10,940 bases of DNA from assembly GCA_007134805.1 (NCBI GenBank), contig SLKB01000138.1, positions 1 to 10,940 on the forward strand. The letters run 5' to 3'. This document shows positions 1 through 6,118 of this stretch, piece by piece. The DNA comes from Paracoccaceae bacterium (GTDB lineage Bacteria; Pseudomonadota; Alphaproteobacteria; Rhodobacterales; Rhodobacteraceae). How positions within the stretch are numbered: the first letter of the stretch is position 1; each line of letters begins with the position of its first letter. A model generated the notes under the pieces. It was given only the letters and a program-made list of their open reading frames with translations, did no database searches and had not been told where the DNA came from. A program made the translations under genes and the position numbers.

Positions 1-1863
1 ACCTTGCAGCAGGAAGCAAGCCGCAAGTTCGGCATGGGCGCGCGGCACTGCATGAGCACGGCGCAGCGGCTCTACGAGGCGGGGCATATCACCTATATGC
101 GGACCGACGGGATCGACATGGCGCCCGAAGCCGTCATGGCCGCGCGCGATGTGATCAAGGATCGCTACGGGTCCGACTACGTGCCGAAATCGCCACGCAT
201 GTACAAGAACAAGGCCAAGAACGCGCAGGAGGCGCATGAATGCATTCGCCCCACCGAACTCGCCGCAAGCCCCGACCGGTTGAAACTCTCCGACCCCGAC
301 CAGCGCAAGCTCTATGATCTGATCTGGAAACGCACCATCGCCGGCCAGATGGAGGCCGCGCGCCTCGAACGCACCACAGTCGAGATCGGATCGAAGGACG
401 GCCAGGTGGGGCTGCGCGCGACCGGGCAGGTCGTGCTCTTCGACGGCTTCCTCAAGGTCTATGAGGAGGGGCGTGACGATGTTGCCGAAGATGACGACAA
501 GCGCCTGCCCCAGGTCACCGAGGGCGACTGCGTGCGCAAGGCGGATACGGCCAGCGCAGGCGCGCAGACAGCGGGCGACAGCCCCCTGTCGGGCCGGGAA
601 TTCGGCACGCCTCCGATCGTGCCGGAGCAGCATTTCACCCAGCCCCCGCCCCGCTACACCGAGGCCACGCTCGTAAAGAAGATGGAAGAACTGGGCATCG
701 GCCGCCCCTCGACCTATGCCAGCATCGTCACGACCATCCAGGAGCGCGGCTATGTCGCCAAGGACAAGAACCGCCTGATCGCGGCCGACAAGGGACGGCT
801 GGTCACGATCTTCCTCGTCAATTATTTCCGCCGCTATCTGGAATACGACTTCACGGCCGCGCTGGAAGAGCAACTCGACGACATCTCGGCCGGTCAGCGT
901 GATTACAAGGAAGTGCTGGACCGGTTCTGGCGCGATTTCTCCGCCGCGATCGCCGAAACCTCGGATCTGCGGATCACCGAAGTGCTCGAAAAGATCGACG
1001 AGGTGCTCAGCCCCCATCTCTACCCCGCGCGCGAGGATGGCTCGGACCCGCGGGTCTGCCCGAAATGCGGAGCGGGGCGGCTCAATCTCAAGACCGCGCG
1101 TTCGGGCGGGGCGTTCATCGGCTGCAGCGCCTATCCTGAATGCCGCTATACAAGGCCGCTCGCGGGCGAGGACGAGGGCGACCCGGAACTCGCCGGCGAC
1201 GGCAAACTGCTCGGCCATGATGCGGGCGATCCGATCACGCTGCGGACCGGACGCTTCGGGCCGTATGTCCAGCGCGGCGAGGCCACGGAAGCGCAGCCCA
1301 AGCCCCCGCGCGCCTCGCTCCCCAAGGGCTGGCAGGTCGACAGCATCGATCTGGAGCGCGCGCTGATGCTCTTGTCGCTGCCGCGCCCGATCGGCCCGCA
1401 TCCCGAGGATGGCGAGTTGATCGAGGCCGGCATCGGCCGCTATGGGCCCTTCGTCAAGCATGGCAAGAAATACGCCAACCTCCCCGAAGTCGATGAGGTC
1501 TTCACCATCGGCATGAACCGCGCGGTCGAGGTTCTCGCCGCGAAACCGACACGCGGCCGTGCCGCAGCCGCCGAACCCCTGCGCGAACTGGGCGAGCATC
1601 CCGATGGCGGCGCGCTCTCGGTGATGAAGGGCCGCTACGGACCTTATGTCAAATGGGACAAGGTGAACGCGACACTCCCCAAGGATGTGACACCGGAAGA
1701 AATCGACTTGGCGCAGGCCATTGAACTGGTTAACGCCAAGGCCGCAACCAAGGGCAAGAAGAAGGCCGCGCCGAAGAAAGCCAAGCCTTCTGCAGCGGCG
1801 CGGCCGGCCACGAAGGCAAAGCCGGCTTCGAAAAAGAAGGCCGCCTCGGGCGGCAAGGGCTGA
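1..1863 (+). CDS. topA: DNA topoisomerase I (type IA), C-terminal part, 5' end outside window
   Basis: Relaxes negatively supercoiled DNA in the cytoplasm by cutting one strand through a 5'-phosphotyrosyl link. The reading frame is open from the left edge, so the start and the Toprim domain lie upstream; 620 codons are visible. The catalytic Tyr is in ITYMRTDG (codon 94-96), where many homologues have Ser after the Asp. The central type IA core follows, including the stretch [15 protein letters not shown] near 685-730. A four-cysteine zinc ribbon lies at 1057-1143 (CPKCG, then GCSAYPEC). Three C-terminal repeats follow, each with a G-R-[FY]-G-P-[YF]-V core, near 1240, 1430 and 1630. The last ~43 residues are a Lys/Ala-rich tail ending in GGKG at the TGA, probably unstructured and DNA-binding. 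Family assignment is secure; no frameshift or missing key residue is seen in the visible part. Confidence 0.97.
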   Translation, partial: TLQQEASRKFGMGARHCMSTAQRLYEAGHITYMRTDGIDMAPEAVMAARDVIKDRYGSDYVPKSPRMYKNKAKNAQEAHECIRPTELAASPDRLKLSDPDQRKLYDLIWKRTIAGQMEAARLERTTVEIGSKDGQVGLRATGQVVLFDGFLKVYEEGRDDVAEDDDKRLPQVTEGDCVRKADTASAGAQTAGDSPLSGREFGTPPIVPEQHFTQPPPRYTEATLVKKMEELGIGRPSTYASIVTTIQERGYVAKDKNRLIAADKGRLVTIFLVNYFRRYLEYDFTAALEEQLDDISAGQRDYKEVLDRFWRDFSAAIAETSDLRITEVLEKIDEVLSPHLYPAREDGSDPRVCPKCGAGRLNLKTARSGGAFIGCSAYPECRYTRPLAGEDEGDPELAGDGKLLGHDAGDPITLRTGRFGPYVQRGEATEAQPKPPRASLPKGWQVDSIDLERALMLLSLPRPIGPHPEDGELIEAGIGRYGPFVKHGKKYANLPEVDEVFTIGMNRAVEVLAAKPTRGRAAAAEPLRELGEHPDGGALSVMKGRYGPYVKWDKVNATLPKDVTPEEIDLAQAIELVNAKAATKGKKKAAPKKAKPSAAARPATKAKPASKKKAASGGKG

Positions 1864-1880
1864 GCAGGGCCGCGCGCCGG

Positions 1881-1909
1881 TTGACACTGTTGAGCGGCCG
1901 GGCCAGAAC
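1881..1909 (+). promoter_or_regulatory. candidate sigma-70 promoter for the CoA-transferase operon
   Basis: A perfect TTGACA (-35) at 1881-1886 is followed by a 17-base spacer and CAGAAC at 1904-1909, a weak -10 that matches the consensus at 3 of 6 positions. Transcription would start near 1916, giving a leader of about 25 bases with the ribosome binding site AGAGGA at 1928-1933. It lies in the 77-base gap after topA. A loose inverted repeat GGCCGC/GCGGCC (1868-1873 and 1894-1899) overlaps it and could be topA's terminator stem, but the loop is 20 bases and there is no T-tract. The poor -10 keeps confidence low. Confidence 0.35.
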
Positions 1910-1940
1910 CTCGGGGCCGATGACAACAGAGGACGCGACG

Positions 1941-2636
1941 ATGAAAAAGGTCTATGGCACTGCGGATGAGGCGCTCGATGGGCTCTTGTTCGATGGAATG
2001 ATGATCGCGGCCGGGGGGTTCGGGCTCTGCGGCATTCCGGAGTTGCTGATCGACGCGATCAAGCGCGCAGGCACCAAGGACATCACCATCGCCTCGAACA
2101 ATTGCGGGGTCGATGATTTCGGGCTGGGCGTGCTCCTGAAGACGCGCCAGATCAAGAAAATGATGTCCTCGTATGTGGGCGAGAATGCCGAATTCATGCG
2201 GCAATACCTGTCGGGTGAGCTGGAGCTGGAATTCAACCCGCAGGGCACGCTCGCCGAACGGATGCGCGCAGGTGGCGCCGGCATTGCGGGCTTCTACACC
2301 CGGACCGGGGTCGGCACCCAGATCGCCGAGGGCAAGGAGCACAAGGAATTCGGCGGCGAGACCTTTATTCTCGAACGCGGCATCTTCGCCGATCTCTCGA
2401 TCGTCAAGGCCTGGAAGGCCGACACGACAGGCAACGCGATCTTCCGCAAGACGGCGCGCAACTTCAACCCGCCGGCGGCGAAATGCGGGCGTGTCTGCGT
2501 CCTCGAAGTCGAGGAAATCGTCGAGCCCGGCACGCTTGACCCTGATGCGATCCACCTGCCCGGCATCTACGTGCATCGCCTGATTCAGGGACAACACGAA
2601 AAACGCATCGAGCAGCGCACGGTGCGGGCGGCCTGA
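1941..2636 (+). CDS. scoA: 3-oxoacid CoA-transferase, subunit A
   Basis: Subunit A of a heterodimeric class I CoA-transferase. It probably moves CoA from succinyl-CoA to acetoacetate or a related 3-oxoacid in the cytoplasm, serving ketone-body or PHB breakdown. The protein has 231 residues, a normal length. Residues 18-33 hold the family signature [16 protein letters not shown], matching the subunit A pattern with the GGF core; the FGLCGIPE version is typical of the SCOT group rather than of AtoD. ATG 1941 is chosen because MKKVYG is the usual N-terminus and AGAGGA (1928-1933) sits 7 bases upstream; in-frame ATG 1920 and TTG 1881 would add residues unlike the family. The gene lies 52 bases before the subunit B gene and surely forms an operon with it. 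PcaI or another 3-oxoacid CoA-transferase is the main alternative, since substrate cannot be read from sequence. Confidence 0.93.
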   Translation: MKKVYGTADEALDGLLFDGMMIAAGGFGLCGIPELLIDAIKRAGTKDITIASNNCGVDDFGLGVLLKTRQIKKMMSSYVGENAEFMRQYLSGELELEFNPQGTLAERMRAGGAGIAGFYTRTGVGTQIAEGKEHKEFGGETFILERGIFADLSIVKAWKADTTGNAIFRKTARNFNPPAAKCGRVCVLEVEEIVEPGTLDPDAIHLPGIYVHRLIQGQHEKRIEQRTVRAA

Positions 2637-2688
2637 TGCAGATCGACGACCGCCGCGCAGCACTTAACCTGAACTGAGGGAGAGACCC

Positions 2689-3318
2689 ATGCCCTGGGAC
2701 CGCAATCAGATGGCCGCCCGCGCGGCCCAAGAGCTTGAAGACGGGATGTATGTCAATCTCGGCATCGGAATCCCGACGCTGGTGGCGAATTACATCCCCG
2801 ATGGGGTGCAGGTGACGCTGCAATCGGAAAACGGGATGCTGGGGATCGGCCCCTTCCCGACAGAGAACGAGGTCGACCCCGACCTGATCAATGCCGGCAA
2901 GCAGACCGTGACCGCCCTGCCCCACACGGCCTATTTCGACAGTGCCGAATCCTTCGCGATGATCCGTGGTGGCAAGATCAACATGGCGATCCTCGGCGCA
3001 ATGGAAGTTGCCGAGAACGGCGACATCGCGAACTGGATGATCCCCGGCAAGCTCGTGAAGGGAATGGGCGGCGCGATGGATCTGGTCGCCGGTGTCGAGC
3101 GGGTGATCGTGGTCATGGATCACACCAACAAGGCGGGCGAGTCGAAACTGCTCAAGAGCTGCACCCTGCCGCTTACGGCCAAGGGCGTCGTGAAACGGAT
3201 CATCACCAATCTCGGTGTGCTCGATGTGGTCGAGGGCGGGCTCAAGATCGTCGAGACCGCCGATGGTGTCGACGAAGACCAGATCCGCAAGTCGACCGAG
3301 GCCGCGATCGTCAACTGA
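2689..3318 (+). CDS. scoB: 3-oxoacid CoA-transferase, subunit B
   Basis: Catalytic subunit of the same CoA-transferase. Its glutamate attacks the acyl-CoA thioester and carries the glutamyl-CoA intermediate. The protein has 209 residues, normal for the family. The subunit B signature LQSENGMLG is at residues 44-52, with the catalytic Glu47 (codon 2827-2829) intact. The glycine-rich [11 protein letters not shown] segment downstream is also typical. ATG 2689 follows a good ribosome binding site, GAGGGAG at 2676-2682, 6 bases away, so the subunit has its own strong translation start rather than overlapping subunit A. The gene ends 20 bases before the stop of the convergent lytic transglycosylase gene, with a GC hairpin in between. 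Both subunits look complete and functional. Confidence 0.94.
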   Translation: MPWDRNQMAARAAQELEDGMYVNLGIGIPTLVANYIPDGVQVTLQSENGMLGIGPFPTENEVDPDLINAGKQTVTALPHTAYFDSAESFAMIRGGKINMAILGAMEVAENGDIANWMIPGKLVKGMGGAMDLVAGVERVIVVMDHTNKAGESKLLKSCTLPLTAKGVVKRIITNLGVLDVVEGGLKIVETADGVDEDQIRKSTEAAIVN

Positions 3319-3326
3319 TCCGGGCG

Positions 3327-3353
3327 GGCCGGGCGGGTTCAGCCCGCCTGGCC
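3327..3353. terminator. GC-rich hairpin between convergent genes, candidate bidirectional terminator
   Basis: An 11-base-pair stem (3327-3337 with 3343-3353, one G-T wobble) closes a 5-base loop TTCAG. It begins 8 bases after the scoB stop and spans the stop codon of the opposite-strand gene, which falls at the loop (3339-3341). No run of T follows on either strand, so it may act with Rho or as a 3'-end stabiliser rather than as a classic intrinsic terminator. Confidence 0.5.
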
Positions 3354-4235
3354 GATCCGAAAGACGCATCCATCCGTCGGCAGTTCCGGCTGCGTGGTGC
3401 ACAACCCCCGCGCAACCATCCAGGCGGCCAGCACTTTGGGCACATAATTGCGTGTCTCGGCGAAGGGGGGCACGCCGCCATTGCGCCGCACCGCGCCCTC
3501 GCCTGCATTGTAGCCCGCAAGCGCCAGCACGATATCATTGTCGAAATGCTCGAGCAGCCAGTGCAGGTAGCGCACCCCGCCCCGGATATTCTCGCGCGCA
3601 TCAAAGGCATTGCTGACGCCGAACCGCTCGGCCGTCGCGGGGATGAGCTGCATCAACCCCTGCGCCCCGGCCGAACTGACTGCCTCGGTCCGGCCCGCCG
3701 ATTCGATGGCGATCACGGCGAGCGCCAAGGCGGGCGAGACATTCGTTCCGACCGAGGCGCGCAGGATCTCGGCGCCATGGCGCTGTGCGATATCCTGCAG
3801 GAACTGCATGCGCGGGGCCTGCACCGATTTGCCCGTCGGCGGCGAGGTGATGGCATCGCGCGCCGCGAGGAAACGGCCAGCGCTTGCATCGATACCGGGC
3901 GGGACCCGTTCCCAGAACCACGCGTATCCCGATGCCGGGCTCCCAGGGCTCGGGAGGCGCGGTGTCAGCACCCGCACGCCGGGCGGCACCGCTGCCAGAC
4001 GCCGCGCCTGCTCCTCCGGGTCGATCTGGACCGTGATCCGCCGCCCTCCGCGCGCAGGGTCCGGTGCTGTGACCCTGACACGCCGGAAGGTGAAATCCTC
4101 ATGCGGCATCGGCGCGCCCTGTGCGCCAGAGGGCTGCGCGTCGGCTTCGGCGCGCGCAGGCAGCGCGCCAAGCACCGTGCCCACCCAGAGCAGAGCCAGC
4201 GCAAGCGTTGTCGCAGCACGATCGGAAAGAGGCAT
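3339..4235 (-). CDS. exported SLT-domain lytic transglycosylase
   Basis: Cleaves the MurNAc-GlcNAc bond of peptidoglycan in the periplasm, leaving 1,6-anhydro-MurNAc ends. The 298-residue protein starts with a Sec-type signal peptide: Arg6, a hydrophobic core at about 9-24 and a likely cut after ARA at residue 29. Residues 30-155 form a family-specific N-terminal region with a YAWFWERVPPG motif near 104-114. The SLT domain spans about 160-272: catalytic Glu178 in AVIAIES, then SSAGAQGLMQLIPATA, the ENIRGGVRYLHWLL segment, and ALAGYNAGEGAV at 238-249. Two cysteines near the end (279, 290) could pair. The start has only a weak ribosome binding site (GAG about 8 bases upstream). The gene converges on scoB and diverges from the pilin. 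Its position beside a Tad locus suggests, but does not show, a role in opening the wall for the secretin. Confidence 0.9.
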   Translation of the reverse strand: MPLSDRAATTLALALLWVGTVLGALPARAEADAQPSGAQGAPMPHEDFTFRRVRVTAPDPARGGRRITVQIDPEEQARRLAAVPPGVRVLTPRLPSPGSPASGYAWFWERVPPGIDASAGRFLAARDAITSPPTGKSVQAPRMQFLQDIAQRHGAEILRASVGTNVSPALALAVIAIESAGRTEAVSSAGAQGLMQLIPATAERFGVSNAFDARENIRGGVRYLHWLLEHFDNDIVLALAGYNAGEGAVRRNGGVPPFAETRNYVPKVLAAWMVARGLCTTQPELPTDGCVFRIGQAG

Positions 4236-4315
4236 GTTTACTGCTCGTTTATCATTTTTTCCCAGTATCGCAGAGAGTGAGCATTCGATCCATTACTGTC
4301 TCGCCGGAAACAGCA

Positions 4316-4352
4316 GCCTGTGGCAGGCATGCATGCATCAGGAAAGATCCTG
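4316..4352. repeat. cluster of short palindromes upstream of the pilin gene
   Basis: Three perfect self-complementary elements are packed head to tail. GCCTG-TGG-CAGGC lies at 4316-4328, the palindrome ATGCATGCAT at 4329-4338, and CAGGA-AAGA-TCCTG at 4339-4352. Together they could form two small hairpins flanking a palindrome, or a regulator binding region. The position is about 200 bases upstream of flp and about 80 bases upstream of the divergent gene's start. Function is unknown. Confidence 0.4.
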
Positions 4353-4461
4353 GTTCCGGTGATGTCGCTCGCTGACCCCGCGACACTGTCGTCCCGGCAC
4401 GGCAAGGTCAGAAACAAACACCTAAATTGTTCGATTCCCGTCAAATTCTGAACATCTTTCG

Positions 4462-4484
4462 CTGGCTTTATCGGGGTCAGCCAG
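4462..4484. promoter_or_regulatory. inverted repeat upstream of pilin gene, candidate operator
   Basis: CTGGCT at 4462-4467 and AGCCAG at 4479-4484 are perfect inverted copies separated by 11 bases, giving about 17 bases centre to centre. The dyad sits 64 bases before the flp start, where a regulator of the pilin promoter could bind. It could instead form a hairpin in a long leader. No known regulator is implied by the sequence. Confidence 0.35.
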
Positions 4485-4548
4485 GCGGTGATGATCACAC
4501 ATAAAGAGCCGGCGAGGCTTAGATTTACGTTCAAACCGGAGAGAGATC

Positions 4549-4767
4549 ATGAAACTGTTTTCCAATATCAAGAATTTTGCTGCCGACGAATCAGGCGCTG
4601 TGACAGTCGACTGGGTGGTTTTGACAGCAGCGATTGTCGGGCTTGGCATTGCGGTTATCCTGGCTGTACGCGAAGGCACCAACAGCGTCGCGGGCGAGAT
4701 CAAGGCATCGTTGGAGTCGGCCGAGATTGTAAGCTTGGGCTGTCTGAGCGGCGACGACTGCGACTAA
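4549..4767 (+). CDS. flp: Flp-type type IVb major pilin
   Basis: Structural subunit of the Tad pilus, which mediates surface adherence. The 72-residue prepilin has a 16-residue basic leader ending in DESG, then the hydrophobic N-terminal helix (residues 17-40, AVTVDWVVLTAAIVGLGIAV) that anchors it in the membrane and packs in the fibre. Prepilin peptidase should cut after Gly16. The mature protein would be 56 residues, with a short polar tail holding Cys65 and Cys71. The classic Flp processing region carries Glu5-Tyr6 after the cut; here the equivalents are Asp21-Trp22. ATG 4549 is preceded by GGAGA at 4538-4542, 6 bases upstream. A strong terminator follows 33 bases after the stop, as expected for an abundant pilin made in excess over the machine. 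The start and family are clear from size, leader and position before cpaB. Confidence 0.88.
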   Translation: MKLFSNIKNFAADESGAVTVDWVVLTAAIVGLGIAVILAVREGTNSVAGEIKASLESAEIVSLGCLSGDDCD

Positions 4768-4780
4768 GCCAAATCTGGCT
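4767..4780 (+). other. small hairpin at the pilin stop codon
   Basis: AGCCA-AATC-TGGCT forms a perfect 5-base-pair stem that starts on the last base of the flp stop codon. It lies 20 bases before the main terminator stem. In RNA it may protect the pilin message 3' end or add to termination. The stem is short, so it could also be chance. Confidence 0.35.
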
Positions 4781-4800
4781 CGTATGGGCCAAGTTGAAAC

Positions 4801-4837
4801 GCGCTGCACCCGCGCCCGGGTGCGGCGCCTTATTTTT
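4801..4837 (+). terminator. intrinsic terminator after flp, likely attenuating cpaB and downstream genes
   Basis: A 12-base-pair GC-rich stem (4801-4812 with 4817-4828, one G-T wobble) has a 4-base loop CGCC and is followed by TTATTTTT at 4830-4837. This is a textbook Rho-independent terminator on the plus strand. It lies 33 bases after the flp stop and 200 bases before cpaB. It should give a short, abundant pilin transcript and limit read-through into the assembly genes. Confidence 0.88.
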
Positions 4838-4944
4838 GTCTCACGCGTCCCTGCTGGAAGCGGCGCCATCTGCCCCGGCTGCCAGCCTCTGCCCCGCGAC
4901 AGTCTCGGGCGCAATGGCGGAAAAACCTTTCACGCGACTGGATC

Positions 4945-4962
4945 GTGGCAATTTTCTGCCAC
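4945..4962. promoter_or_regulatory. perfect dyad upstream of cpaB, candidate operator
   Basis: GTGGCA and TGCCAC are perfect 6-base inverted copies around the AT-rich spacer ATTTTC. The dyad lies between the flp terminator and cpaB, ending 74 bases before the cpaB ATG. Geometry suits a dimeric regulator, or the stem of a small RNA hairpin. If cpaB has its own promoter it should lie near here, but I could not identify convincing -35/-10 boxes. Confidence 0.4.
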
Positions 4963-5036
4963 AAAGACAGGGAATTGTAGCGAAATTCGTAACGATTAAG
5001 CGTGTAGATCATAGTTTTCAGCAGAAGGTCAGTAAG

Positions 5037-5864
5037 ATGCGTATCTTGTTCGGAGCCGTCTTGATCGCCGGATTGGGCCTTTCAGGCTTTGCGGTCTTTC
5101 AGGTCCATCGCTACATTTCGCAGCTGCAGGCTGAGTTGAGCTCGGCGCGCGCGAATGCCAACACCGTCGAGATGGTCAATGTATTCGTGGCCGGGCGCGA
5201 GTTGCGCTACGGACAACAGCTGGTCGCCGGTGATGTCGGGGTCGCCCGCTTTCCCGCCCATGCTGTTCCCGAAGGCGCGATCAGCGAAGTGGAAGACCTG
5301 TTCCCCGAAGGCATTGATCATCGCATCGTGCTTCGGGCCATGGACCCGAGAGAGCCGATCCTGCTGTCGAAACTTACTGATCCGGGCAGGGTCGCGGGCC
5401 TGACCTCGCATCTGACCACGGGCAAACGCGCCTTCACGATCCCGGTCAATCAGTCCGGCGGCATCGCCGGGTTTCTGCGGCCGGGCGATCACGTGGACAT
5501 CTTCTGGACAGGTCGGACACGCGACGATGGCGAGATCACACAGCTGATTCAGCCACGCGTCCGCCTGATCGCTGTCGACCAGAGCGCCGATATGGATCGC
5601 AGCACCAATCTTGCCAACGCGCGCACGGTTACCGTCGAGGCCACGCCTCAGCAGGCCGCAGCGCTTGCGCAGGCACAAAGCTCGGGGCGCCTGTCGCTCG
5701 CACTCGTGGGGATCGACGACGTGAGTGACAGCGGCAGTATCGAAGTGACCCAGGATGCGCTGCTCAATCGCGAGCGCGAGGTCGTCACGCGCGCCGAGGT
5801 CTGCCATATCCGCACCCGACGCGGCAACGAACTGGTGCTGATCGAGATCCCATGCACGAATTGA
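5037..5864 (+). CDS. cpaB: Flp pilus assembly protein CpaB (RcpC)
   Basis: Periplasmic, inner-membrane-anchored factor that supports secretin assembly in the Tad machine. The 275-residue protein has one N-terminal membrane segment (about residues 4-22) and then a short helical stretch (25-42). An SAF-like domain (about 45-112) carries the phrase LRYGQQLVAGDV. The RcpC/CpaB domain (about 120-230) includes AFTIPVNQSGGIAGFLRPGD. The C-terminus ends in a Cys256/Cys273 pair, the second in the final IPCTN. ATG 5037 is chosen because it directly opens the membrane segment and has AGAAGG at 5022-5027, 9 bases upstream. The same frame stays open back to 4488, but that extension would run through flp and its terminator. 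It is separated by 269 bases from flp and by 254 bases from cpaC. Confidence 0.92.
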   Translation: MRILFGAVLIAGLGLSGFAVFQVHRYISQLQAELSSARANANTVEMVNVFVAGRELRYGQQLVAGDVGVARFPAHAVPEGAISEVEDLFPEGIDHRIVLRAMDPREPILLSKLTDPGRVAGLTSHLTTGKRAFTIPVNQSGGIAGFLRPGDHVDIFWTGRTRDDGEITQLIQPRVRLIAVDQSADMDRSTNLANARTVTVEATPQQAAALAQAQSSGRLSLALVGIDDVSDSGSIEVTQDALLNREREVVTRAEVCHIRTRRGNELVLIEIPCTN

Positions 5865-5999
5865 TCACGCACCCCAGCGCTTGCTCGCAGAACGGCCGCC
5901 CAGATGAAGCGGTGCAACCTGCGCGCGTTACCATATTTTGCGCAGCGTGGCAGAAAAGCTTCATAAACACATGAAGAACGCACTCTAACCAACGGATTA

Positions 6000-6028
6000 T
6001 TGAAAATAAATTTTGCCTGGCGCATGAT
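6000..6028 (+). promoter_or_regulatory. candidate sigma-70 promoter upstream of cpaC
   Basis: TTGAAA at 6000-6005 (5 of 6 matches to the -35 consensus) is followed by a 17-base spacer and CATGAT at 6023-6028 (4 of 6 matches to -10). Transcription would start near 6035, giving a leader of about 84 bases before the cpaC ATG. It lies in an AT-rich patch within the 254-base cpaB-cpaC gap, which holds no credible gene. A 6-base inverted repeat CTGCGC/GCGCAG (5919-5924, 5940-5945) lies upstream. Confidence 0.4.
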
Positions 6029-6118
6029 GGTCGATAGCCATAAGAGCATCGCCTGAAAAAAATCGAGCGGATTTCAACCGCAAGAACCAAAAACAGAGCA
6101 GTCTAGAAGGCAGGCAAA

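Larger units (their letters stand above)
4236..4548. other. divergent intergenic region between lytic transglycosylase and pilin genes
   Basis: These 313 bases contain no credible gene and are AT-richer than the coding DNA around them. They must hold the promoters for both divergent genes. I see no good -35/-10 pair in either direction. A T-run lies at 4255-4260, and inverted repeats are concentrated at 4316-4352 and 4462-4484. The pilin ribosome binding site GGAGAGAG is at 4538-4545. Confidence 0.6.

Noticed and set aside
1881..1940. Earlier starts for scoA at TTG 1881 or ATG 1920
   Set aside because: Family members begin at MKKVYG, and the ribosome binding site AGAGGA is placed for ATG 1941.
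1644..2663. Minus-strand open frame of 339 residues opposite the topA end and scoA
   Set aside because: It mirrors the well-supported plus-strand genes, has no recognisable motif, and is the expected product of GC-rich codon bias.
3546..4280. Plus-strand open frames of about 245-250 residues opposite the lytic transglycosylase
   Set aside because: Arg/Ala/Pro-rich shadow sequence with no motif; the minus-strand SLT domain and signal peptide are clear.
4236..4548. CtrA-type site (TTAA-N7-TTAA) expected by analogy with Caulobacter pilus control
   Set aside because: No TTAA pair with the right spacing is present upstream of flp, and only a lone TTAA is seen before cpaB.
4946..4960. Possible sigma-54 promoter (TGGCA ... 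TGC) before cpaB
   Set aside because: The spacing between the GG and GC elements is 9 rather than the required 10 bases, and the pattern is explained by the perfect dyad.
4784..4999. Small plus-strand open frame between flp and cpaB
   Set aside because: It runs through the terminator hairpin, has no good ribosome binding site and no protein-like composition.
4488..5036. In-frame upstream extension of cpaB to an ATG at 4488, giving a 458-residue protein
   Set aside because: It would overlap flp in another frame and read through the flp terminator. The N-terminal membrane segment and a ribosome binding site fit ATG 5037.
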